From JABDPF01 sp036351575 (GTDB lineage Bacteria > Pseudomonadota > Gammaproteobacteria > Xanthomonadales > SZUA-36), in the NCBI GenBank assembly GCA_036351575.1, contig JAZBPJ010000140.1:1-6937 (forward strand): 6,937 bases of DNA, in the 5' to 3' direction. Below, in pieces: positions 1 through 6,893 of the stretch. The notes under the pieces were generated by a model. That model searched no databases and was not told where the DNA came from. It saw only the letters and a program-made list of their open reading frames with translations. Made by a program: the position numbers and the translations under genes. Position 1 is the stretch's first letter. Every line of letters starts with the position of its first letter.

Positions 1-192
1 AAAAACGCCCTGCGCCAAAGCGGGGACGAGGCCTGCCTGGTCTCGGCTTCGATCGCGTGGCAGCCTTCGGCCTGGCGGCAGGGCCGTTTCATGCTGGTGG
101 CGGACAATCTCCTTGATGACGATTTCCAGGAATTTCCCGGCACACCGCCGATGGGCCGGCAGGTCAGTCTCGGCCTGTCGCTGGACTGGTGA
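1..192 (+). CDS. TonB-dependent outer-membrane receptor, C-terminal end (5' partial)
   Basis: The open frame enters from the left edge in phase 1 and stops at TGA 190-192, leaving the last 63 residues. Seen: alternating polar and apolar stretches typical of beta strands, then ADNLLDDDFQEFPGTPPMGR followed by a last strand ending in an aromatic residue (LSLDW). Known: TonB-dependent receptors commonly end with an 'NLFD..YQEFPG.P.PGR' segment before the final barrel strand, and an aromatic C-terminal residue is the usual signal for outer-membrane insertion by the BAM machinery. Inference: this is the end of a 22-stranded barrel importing a siderophore, cobalamin, haem or similar ligand; the ligand cannot be told because plug and TonB box lie outside the window. 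The terminal residue is Trp rather than the commoner Phe or Tyr. The gene converges on the ABC exporter operon, with 60 bp between the two stop codons. Another type of outer-membrane barrel is the main alternative. Confidence 0.75.
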   Translation, partial: KNALRQSGDEACLVSASIAWQPSAWRQGRFMLVADNLLDDDFQEFPGTPPMGRQVSLGLSLDW

Positions 193-252
193 CATCGCGG
201 AACGAAATCCAGCCCTGCAGCGCTTCGGCCACCGCTCGAAAAGCCGGCGGAT
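193..252. other. Convergent intergenic gap without clear terminator
   Basis: Sixty bases lie between the stop of the plus-strand receptor and the stop of the minus-strand permease. I looked for a GC stem followed by a T tract on either strand and found none. Termination here may be Rho-dependent or rely on readthrough into the opposing gene. Confidence 0.5.
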
Positions 253-1410
253 TCACTCGTAACGGAAAGCGCGCACGGCCAGCCCCCCGACCAGCAGGGT
301 TCCCAGCAGCAGCGCCGCCAGGTGCGGAATCGCGGACGCAGCCCCGGCTTCAAAACTCACCAAGCGGTGAATGGCGTCCATCGTCCAGCCGGTGGGCAGA
401 AACTTCTGCAGCAACTGCATCCACTCAGGGGTGATTTCGATCGGCCACCAGCAGCCGCCGAGCGCAGCCAGCACGTTTGCCGTCAACACACCCAGGCCGA
501 CCGCCTGCTTTTCACTGCGGGCGACGCTGCCAAGCAGCAGCCCGGCGGACGCGCAGAAAGCCGCCCAACCCGCCAGCACCAGGAGCACCATGCCCGGGTT
601 CGGCCCCCAGTGCATGTCGAACATGTACGTGCCCATGATCAGCGCGCTGGTGACCTGAACGGCAGCCAGCCCCATACGCCCCAGCCACTTGCCGGCGACC
701 AGTTCGCTGCGCGTCATGGGCGCCGAAGCCAGCCGACGCAGCAGTCCGCTCTCACGCTCGACTGCCAGCATGGAACCGCCGGTCGTCAGCAGAATGATCA
801 GGGTGAACATCACGAGGATACCGGGTACGGCCTGTTCGAACCCGGACGGAATTTCCTGGCGCTTGCCCGCGGGGGAGACATCGAGCTGCCAGATACGGGC
901 CTGGCTGTTCAAGTCATCGAGCGCAGCCGGGGACAAGGGCCCCGCGTCAAGCGTGCTGCCGATCGCGACGTCCGCCAGCACGGTGTACATGGCGCGGTTG
1001 ATGCGCACCGCCTCGAAATCACGCGAAAGGGCCGAAGCCCGCGTATCGTAATGGGCCTCGACCTTTTCCTCCGCCAGGAGGCGCTCGGTCAGCCTGGGCG
1101 ACAGTTCCAGTACACGCCGCGGGCGCTCTTCCTTCGGCAGCGATTCCAACGTGGTCTGGTCGACCCACTCCACCGTGAAGTCGTTCTCGGTCAGCCTTTT
1201 TTCAATCTGGTCGGCAACGAAGCCCGGCGCCTCGGCCTGCACGGTCAGCGGTGTCGCAACGCCTCCGCCCGTGCCCGACGAAAAACCACCGGTTACCGTG
1301 CCGATGAAGTAGAAGAAGATGGGCGGCATCAGCAGCAGCCACAGCAGTGTCGCGCCCTGCCGTAATTGGCGGCGGATGTCATGCCACGCGATGAGCAGCG
1401 ATTTAGCCAT
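253..1410 (-). CDS. ABC-2 type exporter permease, second subunit
   Basis: This is an inner-membrane permease of 385 residues, partner of the ATPase and permease encoded just upstream. Seen: a cytoplasmic N-terminus, one membrane segment at about 20-40, a large soluble domain at about 43-190, then five hydrophobic segments at about 193-215, 246-264, 273-294, 303-323 and 361-380. The loop ERESGLLRRLASAPMTRSEL at 218-237 is the typical ABC-2 coupling region. Known: this topology (one segment, a large extracytoplasmic domain, five segments) is that of YbhS/YbhR/YhhJ and NatB-like permeases. Start choice: the frame is open further upstream to 1596, but that part overlaps the preceding gene and lacks membrane character. 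ATG at 1410 has a GAGGGG Shine-Dalgarno sequence and begins 2 bp after the previous stop. The coupling region is nearly identical to that of the first permease, so the two are paralogues likely forming a heterodimer. The substrate (drug, lipid, ion or other) is not determinable. Confidence 0.9.
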   Translation of the reverse strand: MAKSLLIAWHDIRRQLRQGATLLWLLLMPPIFFYFIGTVTGGFSSGTGGGVATPLTVQAEAPGFVADQIEKRLTENDFTVEWVDQTTLESLPKEERPRRVLELSPRLTERLLAEEKVEAHYDTRASALSRDFEAVRINRAMYTVLADVAIGSTLDAGPLSPAALDDLNSQARIWQLDVSPAGKRQEIPSGFEQAVPGILVMFTLIILLTTGGSMLAVERESGLLRRLASAPMTRSELVAGKWLGRMGLAAVQVTSALIMGTYMFDMHWGPNPGMVLLVLAGWAAFCASAGLLLGSVARSEKQAVGLGVLTANVLAALGGCWWPIEITPEWMQLLQKFLPTGWTMDAIHRLVSFEAGAASAIPHLAALLLGTLLVGGLAVRAFRYE

Positions 1411-1412
1411 CG

Positions 1413-2660
1413 TCAGCCCCTCGCGAACCCGGCGCGCAGCCGCCATGCACTGAGCACCATGCCGGAAAGCGCCAGCACGGCCAGTATCAGCCAGCTGAAC
1501 GGGTCGATGGCCCAGCTCCCTTGCGCGACGATTTCGCTGGTGAGCCGGTCCACCATGAAACCGTTGGGCGTTCGCCTGCCCACCTCGGCGAGCCATCCTG
1601 GAAGGATCGCCAGCGGAAAGAAACTGCCGCCGATCATCATCAGCGGCATCAACGTGATGTTGGTGATCAGCTCGGCGGCACTCAGACTGGACATGAGCAT
1701 CTGGATAAATCCAAGCCAGGCGAACATGGCGATGCCCGACAACGCAATCCAGGCCAGTGCGGAAGGCATCCGGCTCAAAGGCAAGCCCTGGTAAAGAAAC
1801 CCCAGGGCCAGCACGATGAAACCCATGACGGTCAGAACCACCGTTGCCGCCGCGGTCTTGCCGGCAACGACTCCGATCAGGCGTTTTGGCGCCGACGCCA
1901 GCCGTCGCAGGGTACCCTGTTCGCGCTCTTTCCAGTAATCGACGGCGAGGCCGTTAGCCACGAAAATCAGCGTCATCAACACGATGCCGGGAATGAAATA
2001 GACGGCGAACGGAACACCGGGTCCTTCCTCCGCAGGCGGCTCGGCCACGGTCACCTCGATGGCGGGAGGAAACAGCAGCGGCGCCGCCGACTCGATCTTG
2101 TTTTGTATGGATACCGAGATGCTCGCAACGAAGGCATCGTCCACCAGGTCATTTTCACCGGTCTCCCTGATTTTGCGAATTTCGTCGCCCAGAAGCTGCT
2201 CGGCGTAGAAACCGGCATCCAGCAAAACCTCGGTCACGTCGGTAATGATGCCCGGAAGAATGGTCTGCGACGGATTGGTCTTGAGTTCCAGCGTGACGGG
2301 CCGATTGTCCAGCAAGGCATCCTGGAACCCCTCCGGAATGACCAGGTAACCGCTGGCCTCACCGGCCTCGATACGCGTTGCGCCCTCTTCCGCTTCGACG
2401 TTTTCCACGGTAAGTAATTCGCCCAGTTCACCCTGGGAGTAGGCGCCGGCCATGAACCTGCTGAGAAATGTATCGTCCCGGTCGTCGATCAGCAGCAATC
2501 CTCTCGGCTTCGGACCATCTCCACCGCCGGTGAATGACATGATCAGGCCGCCGATCAGCAGCGGAATGGCCAGCCACAACAGCAGCGAAAGGGCATCCTG
2601 CCGCCAGCGCGCCAGGTCTTTCTTCATCACGGAGAAGAAAAATGCCATCAGGCTACTCAC
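1413..2660 (-). CDS. ABC-2 type exporter permease, first subunit
   Basis: This is an inner-membrane permease of 415 residues in the same operon as its ATPase. Seen: a membrane segment at about 24-44, a large presumably periplasmic domain at about 45-215 with several acidic stretches, then hydrophobic segments at about 218-240, 268-290, 300-322, 329-351 and 387-406. The loop EREQGTLRRLASAPKR at 245-260 matches the coupling loop of the sister permease, and a shared pattern GG..FP....P.W.......P.GF..D follows near 344-371. Start choice: GTG at 2660 has AAGGA five bases upstream and overlaps the ATPase stop by 8 bp. A second start, ATG at 2648 (codon 5), has only a weak ribosome site. The overlap implies translational coupling. 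The family assignment (ABC-2 membrane protein of the YbhS/YbhR or NatB type) is secure from topology; the substrate is unknown. Confidence 0.9.
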   Translation of the reverse strand: MSSLMAFFFSVMKKDLARWRQDALSLLLWLAIPLLIGGLIMSFTGGGDGPKPRGLLLIDDRDDTFLSRFMAGAYSQGELGELLTVENVEAEEGATRIEAGEASGYLVIPEGFQDALLDNRPVTLELKTNPSQTILPGIITDVTEVLLDAGFYAEQLLGDEIRKIRETGENDLVDDAFVASISVSIQNKIESAAPLLFPPAIEVTVAEPPAEEGPGVPFAVYFIPGIVLMTLIFVANGLAVDYWKEREQGTLRRLASAPKRLIGVVAGKTAAATVVLTVMGFIVLALGFLYQGLPLSRMPSALAWIALSGIAMFAWLGFIQMLMSSLSAAELITNITLMPLMMIGGSFFPLAILPGWLAEVGRRTPNGFMVDRLTSEIVAQGSWAIDPFSWLILAVLALSGMVLSAWRLRAGFARG

Positions 2661-3609
2661 GCAGTTCCTTGCCGGTCAACAGCAGGAAAAGGGTCTCCAG
2701 GTTCGGGCTGCGCAGGCTGGTCTCATTGACCACGGCGCCGGCCGAGGCGAGGGCTTCGAATATCGCGGGCAGCATCTGCGAGGCCCCGTTAAGCGTGAGT
2801 GTCAATTCGCTCTCGCTGCTCGATATGACCTCCAGTCCCTCACCGATACGCTCCGCCAGGGCGGAGACGGCACGATCCGCGGCAGCCCCGGGGAACTCGC
2901 CGTTCAAATGCAATACGTCGCGGGCGCCCAGCTGGGCCCTCAGCTCTTCCATCGAACCGGCGGCGATCATCTTTCCGTGGTCGATGATGGCCAGCGAGTC
3001 GCAGAGTTTTTCCGCTTCTTCCATGTAATGCGTCGTGTAGAGCACGCAGGTGCCGCGGTCGCGTTCGGCGCGCACCAGGTCGAACAGGCGCTCACGGGAT
3101 TGCGGATCGACGCCCACGGTCGGCTCGTCCAGCAGCATCACCGGTGGCGCATGAACGATGCCGCAGCCAAAATTCAGGCGGCGTTTCATGCCTCCGGAAA
3201 ACTTTTTCGGTAGTTCTCTCGCCCGGTCGCCCAGCCCGATGGTGCCGAGCACATCATCGACCCGTGCATCCAGTTCTGCACCGGAGAGGCCGTAAGCCCG
3301 CCCCCAGAAGCGCAGGTTTTCGATCGCCGGCAGGTCTTCGTAAATGGCCAGTTCCTGCGGCACCACGCCCAGCGACTGTTTCGCGGCGGTCGCATCGCGG
3401 CGCACGTCGTGCCCGGCGACCGCGATACGTCCGGAAGTGGGCTTGAGCAGACCGGAAATGCAGTTTATCGTGGTCGACTTGCCGGCTCCGTTGGGGCCCA
3501 GCAGGCCGAAAATCGCACCTGCCTGGGCTTCGAAACTGACATCATCGACTGCCAGCAGGTCACCGAAATGACGGCTGAGGCTGTCCACGGAAATCATTAC
3601 AGAACTCAT
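2653..3609 (-). CDS. ABC-2 exporter ATP-binding subunit
   Basis: This is the cytoplasmic nucleotide-binding subunit of 318 residues that powers the two downstream permeases. Seen in order: Walker A GPNGAGKST at 38-46, Q-loop Gln85 in VVPQE, ABC signature FSGGM at 137-141, Walker B VMLLDEP at 157-163 with Glu162 as catalytic base, D-loop GVDP at 166-169, and switch histidine His194 in YTTHYMEE. All catalytic positions are intact. A C-terminal extension of about 90 residues ends SPNLETLFLLLTGKELRE; the 'LE..FL.LTG.ELR' ending is familiar from DrrA/CcmA-like exporter ATPases. Only one ATPase domain is present, so a homodimer is expected, unlike the duplicated YbhF. Start choice: ATG at 3609 has AGGAG upstream at a somewhat long 12-base spacing; Met5 (3597) is further still from that site. 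It is the first gene of a three-gene operon. Similar systems export drugs, ions or lipids; no feature here selects among these. Confidence 0.94.
   Translation of the reverse strand: MSSVMISVDSLSRHFGDLLAVDDVSFEAQAGAIFGLLGPNGAGKSTTINCISGLLKPTSGRIAVAGHDVRRDATAAKQSLGVVPQELAIYEDLPAIENLRFWGRAYGLSGAELDARVDDVLGTIGLGDRARELPKKFSGGMKRRLNFGCGIVHAPPVMLLDEPTVGVDPQSRERLFDLVRAERDRGTCVLYTTHYMEEAEKLCDSLAIIDHGKMIAAGSMEELRAQLGARDVLHLNGEFPGAAADRAVSALAERIGEGLEVISSSESELTLTLNGASQMLPAIFEALASAGAVVNETSLRSPNLETLFLLLTGKELRE
2666..2670 (-). promoter_or_regulatory. Ribosome binding site deciding the GTG start of permease 1
   Basis: AAGGA lies inside the last codons of the ATPase gene (Lys-Glu of the KELRE tail), five bases before GTG at 2660. 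It favours GTG over the ATG four codons later, and it couples translation of the permease to that of the ATPase. Confidence 0.65.
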
Positions 3610-3731
3610 GGGTCGCTGGTTCTCCTGCGGGCGGCGTTCCGCAACATACTACACGCCCCGCATGGCCGCAAAACTGCCAGAAGTTGGGGGGAGAGCCTTT
3701 AGAAAACTGCCCTGTTCGAGTTTTCGCGGCC
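3610..3731 (-). promoter_or_regulatory. Upstream region of the ABC operon; promoter expected, not resolved
   Basis: The ABC operon must be transcribed from this stretch if the terminator at 3740-3765 stops transcription coming from pntB. The best -10-like hexamer I see on the minus strand is TAGTAT (plus-strand 3647-3652), but no good -35 lies at proper spacing. The region also holds the 74-bp repeat structure listed separately, which may include regulatory sites. No small gene is supported here. Confidence 0.25.
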
Positions 3732-3734
3732 ATG
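3661..3734. repeat. 74-bp stretch bounded by imperfect inverted repeat, with internal direct repeat
   Basis: The left arm CATGGCCGCAAAA (3661-3673) and right arm TTTTCGCGGCCATG (3721-3734) are reverse complements apart from one extra C in the right arm. The outer nine bases match perfectly. Inside, AAAACTGCC occurs twice in the same direction, at 3670-3678 and 3703-3711, with starts 33 bp apart (about three helical turns). I see no target-site duplication at the ends. It could be a small non-coding repeat element, a long-stem RNA structure after the pnt terminator, or an operator region of the ABC operon; the sequence alone does not decide. Confidence 0.5.
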
Positions 3735-3765
3735 AAAAAGAAAACCCCGCCAGGGCGGGGTTTTC
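3731..3765 (-). terminator. Intrinsic terminator of the pnt operon
   Basis: Bases 3740-3750 and 3755-3765 form an 11-bp stem with CCCCGC against GCGGGG at its core and a four-base loop (CAGG on the plus strand, CCTG in the minus-strand RNA). On the minus strand it is followed by TTTTCTTTTTC, a good U tract. It begins about 25 bases after the pntB stop. The plus strand has a weaker T-rich tail (TTTTCCGTTCTT), so it could work both ways, although no plus-strand gene precedes it here. Confidence 0.9.
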
Positions 3766-3789
3766 CGTTCTTGCTTGCAGACCAGTCTT

Positions 3790-5208
3790 CTAGAGCAGCT
3801 TGAACACCGCATCGAGGCTGTCCTTGGCGTCGCCGAACAGCATCCGGGTGTTGTCCTTGAAGAACAGCGGATTCTGTACGCCGGCGTAACCGGTCGCCAT
3901 CGAACGCTTCAGCACGATGGATGTTTTGCCCTTCCAGCATTCGAGCACCGGCATTCCGCCGATTGGGCCGTCGGGCTCTTCGAGCGCGGACGGGTTCACG
4001 ATGTCGTTGGCGCCGATAATGATGGACACGTCCACATCCGGGAAGTCGTCATTGATTTCGTCCATCTCGAACACGATGTCGTACGGCACCTTGGCCTCGG
4101 CCAGCAGCACGTTCATGTGACCGGGCATGCGGCCGGCAACCGGGTGGATGCCGAAACGCACGTTGACGCCCTTGTCGCGCAGTGTCTGCGTGATCTCGTG
4201 AACGATGTGCTGGGCCTGCGCCACGGCCATGCCGTAACCCGGAATGATCATCACTTCCTTGGCGCTGTTCAACAATTCCGCTGTCTCTTCCGGCAGGATC
4301 GGGTCGACTTCGCCCTGGTCGGCGCCATCAACAACGGCAGCCGCGCCGCCGCCCGTACCGAATCCGCCCGCGATTACAGCCAGGAACTTGCGGTTCATCG
4401 CCCGGCACATGATGTAGGACAGGATCGCACCAGAGGAGCCGACCAGCGCACCGGTCACGATCAGCAGATCGTTGCCCAGCATGAAGCCGGTGGCCGCCGC
4501 GGCCCATCCCGAGTAGCTGTTGAGCATGGAAACCACGACCGGCATGTCAGCGCCGCCGATAGCCATCACCATGTGGATACCGAACAGCAGCGAAAGCACC
4601 GTCATGATGATGAGCGGCACCCAGCCCGCCGGGTTTTCCGCTGTGCCCGTCGGCGACTGCACCACGAACTGGTAGCCGTAGTAAATCACGACCAGCAGCA
4701 GGGCCAGGTTCAGCCAATGGCGCCCCGGCAGGGTCAGCGGATTCCCGCTCATCTTGCCGGACAGCTTGCCAAAAGCGATCACCGAACCCGAGAACGTAAC
4801 CGCACCGATCAGGATGCCGATGTAGGTCTCGATATCGTGGATCGTCAGGTCAACGCCCGAGTAGTGCGCCAGGCGGCCCGGATCGAGGAAGTTGGCAAAA
4901 CCAACCGCGACGGCCGCGAGACCCACCAGGCTGTGCAGGATGGCCACGAGTTCCGGCATCTGCGTCATCCGCACGCGCCGGGCGGCGATCAGGCCGATCG
5001 TGCCGCCGATGAGCAGCGCGATGATCAGTTCCACGTAGGCCTGGGTAACAATGCCCCAGATAGTGGCGACAAGGGCAACCGCCATACCGACGATGCCGTA
5101 CCAGTTGCCCCGCCGCGCGGTTTCCTGGTTGGACAGGCCGCCGAGCGCGAGGATGAAAAGGATGGTCGCAATGATGTACGAAACCACCATAATTCCGTTG
5201 AATTCCAT
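3790..5208 (-). CDS. pntB: NAD(P) transhydrogenase subunit beta
   Basis: PntB is the inner-membrane and NADP(H)-binding subunit of proton-translocating transhydrogenase, which reduces NADP+ with NADH while protons re-enter the cytoplasm. At 472 residues it is close to the E. coli protein (462). Seen: a hydrophobic N-terminal half (about 1-285) with some nine membrane segments (domain II), including ELVAILHSLVG with His92, matching the proton-channel His91 of E. coli, and SMLNSYSGWAAAATGFMLGN at 227-246 with Asn230, matching Asn222. A variable linker at about 286-305 leads to domain III, with PGYGMAVAQAQ (323-333), HPVAGRMPGHMNVLLAEA (355-372), GANDIVNP (399-406) and KRSMATGYAGVQNPLF (434-449), all NADP-binding signatures. 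Start choice: the frame is open to 5238, but ATG 5208 has a perfect AAGGAGG site and matches the family N-terminus. It lies 10 bp after pntA and is followed by an intrinsic terminator. No key residue is missing. Confidence 0.97.
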   Translation of the reverse strand: MEFNGIMVVSYIIATILFILALGGLSNQETARRGNWYGIVGMAVALVATIWGIVTQAYVELIIALLIGGTIGLIAARRVRMTQMPELVAILHSLVGLAAVAVGFANFLDPGRLAHYSGVDLTIHDIETYIGILIGAVTFSGSVIAFGKLSGKMSGNPLTLPGRHWLNLALLLVVIYYGYQFVVQSPTGTAENPAGWVPLIIMTVLSLLFGIHMVMAIGGADMPVVVSMLNSYSGWAAAATGFMLGNDLLIVTGALVGSSGAILSYIMCRAMNRKFLAVIAGGFGTGGGAAAVVDGADQGEVDPILPEETAELLNSAKEVMIIPGYGMAVAQAQHIVHEITQTLRDKGVNVRFGIHPVAGRMPGHMNVLLAEAKVPYDIVFEMDEINDDFPDVDVSIIIGANDIVNPSALEEPDGPIGGMPVLECWKGKTSIVLKRSMATGYAGVQNPLFFKDNTRMLFGDAKDSLDAVFKLL

Positions 5209-5213
5209 GACGG

Positions 5214-5220
5214 CCTCCTT
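5214..5220 (-). promoter_or_regulatory. Strong ribosome binding site of pntB overlapping the pntA stop
   Basis: AAGGAGG, a full match to the 16S anti-Shine-Dalgarno core, sits five bases before ATG 5208. Its first two bases are also the last two of the pntA stop codon TAA (5221-5219). It fixes the pntB start and suggests coupled or at least balanced translation of the two subunits. Confidence 0.9.
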
Positions 5221-6757
5221 ACTTCCTGAACATTTCAAGCATGCGACGCGTCACCGCGAAGCCGCCGAAAATGTTGACTGCGGTAATCAGCACCGTTCCC
5301 ACCGCGATCCACTTGATCAGCGGTGTGTCCGACGAGATCTGCATGAGCGCCCCGATCACGATGATGCTCGAGATCGCGTTGGTCACGCTCATCAGCGGCG
5401 TATGCAGTGCCGCGGTGACGTTCCAGATCACCATGTAGCCGACGAAGCAGGCGAGCACGAATACCGTGAAGTGGCCCATGAAATCTGCCGGTGCGACCGA
5501 ACCCAGGCCCAGCAGGGCCAGGCCGGCGACGACCATGCCGATGATTCCGCCGAGAGGAGATTTCTTCTTCTCTTCCTTCGGAGCCGCCGGTTCGGGCGCC
5601 GGCGCCGGTTTTGGCGGAGCGGCCGAAATCTGCGGCGGCGGCGGCGGCCAGGTAATTTCGCCTTCACGGCACACCGTGGCGCCGCGCACGACCTCGTCCT
5701 CGAAGTCGATAACGATGTTGCCGTCCTTCTCGGGCGTCATGTCAGTCAGCAGGTGCCGCAGGTTCGTGCCGTAAAGCTGGCTGGATTGCGCCGCCAGGCG
5801 GCTGGCCATGTCGGTGTAGCCGATGATGGTGACGCCGTCATGCACGTAGCATTCGTTCGGCTTCGTGAGTTCGCAGTTGCCGCCCTGTTCAGCGGCAAGA
5901 TCGACGATCACGCTGCCGTGCTTCATGGACTCGACCATGTCGGCCGTGATCAGCTTCGGAGCCGGTCTGCCGGGGATCAGGGCCGTCGTGATGATGATAT
6001 CGACGTCCTTGGCCTGTTCGGCGAACAGCGCCATTTCGGCGGCGATGAACTCGTCGCTCATGACCTTGGCGTAACCGCCTTCACCGGAGCCGTCCTCGTC
6101 ATCCTCGAAGTCCAGCATCAGGAACTCGGCGTCCATGGATTCGATCTGTTCCTTGACTTCCGGACGGGTGTCAAAGGAGCGCACGATGGCGCCCATGGCC
6201 TTGGCGGCGCCAATGGCGGCGAGGCCGGCGACACCGGCGCCGATCACCAGCACCTTGGCGGGCAGGACTTTGCCGGCCGCGGTGATCTGACCGGTAAAGA
6301 AACGGCCGAAGTGCTGCGAGGCTTCGACGACCGCGCGGTAGCCCGCGATGTTCGCCATCGAGCTGAGCGCGTCCATCTTCTGCGCACGCGAGATACGCGG
6401 AATGCTGTCCATGGCAAGCACGTTGACTTTCCTGTCGTTGAGCTTGTTCAGCAGTTCCTCGTTCTGGGCCGGCCAGAAGAAACTGATCAGCGTCTGGCCT
6501 TCCTTCAGCCGGTCCGACTCGTCCCCTTCGGGACCGCGAACCTTCATCACGATGTCGGAATTCGACCAGACGTCATCCCTGGACACGATCGAACATCCGG
6601 CTGCCTCGTAGGCCGAGTCCAGGTAACTGGCCTCGGTACCGGCATTGGATTCGACCGCAACTTCGAAACCCAGCTTCATGAGCTGGGCCGCCACTTCCGG
6701 CGTCGTCGCGACGCGTTTCTCGCCTGCCGCAATCTCTCTCGGTACACCGATTCTCAT
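5219..6757 (-). CDS. pntA: NAD(P) transhydrogenase subunit alpha
   Basis: PntA carries the NAD(H)-binding domain I and the first membrane segments of the transhydrogenase, which uses proton-motive force to make NADPH. Its 512 residues match the undivided E. coli protein (510). Seen: N-terminus MRIGVPREIAAGEKRVATTP, shared with alanine dehydrogenase; RQD-loop residues Arg121, Gln126 and Asp129; the nucleotide-binding turn GAGVAGL at 173-179; the mobile loop around GGYAKVMSDEF with Tyr229; and YTDMASRLAAQSSQLYGTNL at 314-333. A Pro/Ala-rich linker (about 370-395, with five prolines in a row) and a short lysine-rich stretch lead to hydrophobic segments at about 403-421, 428-448, 458-474 and 480-502. 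The conserved NVTAALHTPLMSVTNAIS lies at 446-463. Start choice: ATG 6757 has GGAG seven bases upstream and gives the family N-terminus exactly. It is the first gene of the pntA-pntB operon. All recognised functional residues are present. Confidence 0.97.
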   Translation of the reverse strand: MRIGVPREIAAGEKRVATTPEVAAQLMKLGFEVAVESNAGTEASYLDSAYEAAGCSIVSRDDVWSNSDIVMKVRGPEGDESDRLKEGQTLISFFWPAQNEELLNKLNDRKVNVLAMDSIPRISRAQKMDALSSMANIAGYRAVVEASQHFGRFFTGQITAAGKVLPAKVLVIGAGVAGLAAIGAAKAMGAIVRSFDTRPEVKEQIESMDAEFLMLDFEDDEDGSGEGGYAKVMSDEFIAAEMALFAEQAKDVDIIITTALIPGRPAPKLITADMVESMKHGSVIVDLAAEQGGNCELTKPNECYVHDGVTIIGYTDMASRLAAQSSQLYGTNLRHLLTDMTPEKDGNIVIDFEDEVVRGATVCREGEITWPPPPPQISAAPPKPAPAPEPAAPKEEKKKSPLGGIIGMVVAGLALLGLGSVAPADFMGHFTVFVLACFVGYMVIWNVTAALHTPLMSVTNAISSIIVIGALMQISSDTPLIKWIAVGTVLITAVNIFGGFAVTRRMLEMFRK

Positions 6758-6809
6758 ATGGAAACTCCGATTGATTTACCGTCTTAAAGGTGTCATTTCC
6801 CCTTTTGCC

Positions 6810-6825
6810 GCCCGGCCTGCCGGGC
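6810..6825 (-). promoter_or_regulatory. GC-rich hairpin in the pntA leader
   Basis: GCCCGGC and GCCGGGC are perfect complements separated by two bases, about 53-68 bases before the pntA start. Flanking TTGCC and GGCAA could pair instead of the outer stem bases, leaving a bulge. No T run follows on either strand, so it is not a standard intrinsic terminator. If transcription starts upstream of it, the hairpin would be in the 5' untranslated RNA and might affect stability or translation. Confidence 0.45.
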
Positions 6826-6849
6826 AATTCAGATCAAGTGGGGGAATCT

Positions 6850-6879
6850 TTTAAAAGTTCAGCGTGAGGATACAGACAA
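6850..6879 (-). promoter_or_regulatory. Weak sigma70-like promoter candidate for pntA
   Basis: On the minus strand, TTGTCT (6879-6874) is followed after 18 bases by TTTAAA (6855-6850). Each hexamer matches four of six consensus bases. The -10-like element lies within a perfect 10-bp palindrome, CTTTTAAAAG (6848-6857). The start would be near 6843, giving a leader of about 85 bases. It is only the best match seen by eye. Confidence 0.25.
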
Positions 6880-6893
6880 TGCGCCACGGCATG

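Noticed and set aside
189..434. An 81-codon plus-strand frame after the receptor
   Set aside because: It overlaps the receptor stop and runs antisense to the permease end; its composition is Pro/Ala/Arg-rich with no recognisable feature.
322..1365. A 347-codon plus-strand frame opposite the second permease
   Set aside because: It is Arg/Gln/His-rich antisense shadow sequence without a ribosome site or domain; the opposite strand has a clear permease.
1411..1596. N-terminal extension of the second permease to 1596
   Set aside because: The extra 62 residues overlap the preceding permease gene and resemble out-of-frame sequence (Arg, Ala, Gly, His-rich). ATG 1410 has a good ribosome site.
3661..3734. 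Transposon remnant or CRISPR-like repeat
   Set aside because: No transposase fragment, no target duplication at the arms, and only two copies of a 9-bp unit, so neither label is supported; kept only as a repeat structure of unknown nature.
3775..5229. A 484-codon open frame on the plus strand opposite pntB
   Set aside because: The translation is rich in His, Arg, Gln and Asp and has no recognisable domain, as expected for an antisense shadow of a GC-rich gene. The minus strand encodes an intact PntB.
5209..5238. N-terminal extension of PntB by ten residues
   Set aside because: It would overlap pntA, and the start at 5208 has a perfect Shine-Dalgarno sequence and the family N-terminus.
5051..6787. 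A 578-codon open frame on the plus strand opposite pntA
   Set aside because: It is the antisense frame of PntA codons, with biased low-complexity composition and no domain signature. The minus strand encodes complete PntA with all motifs.
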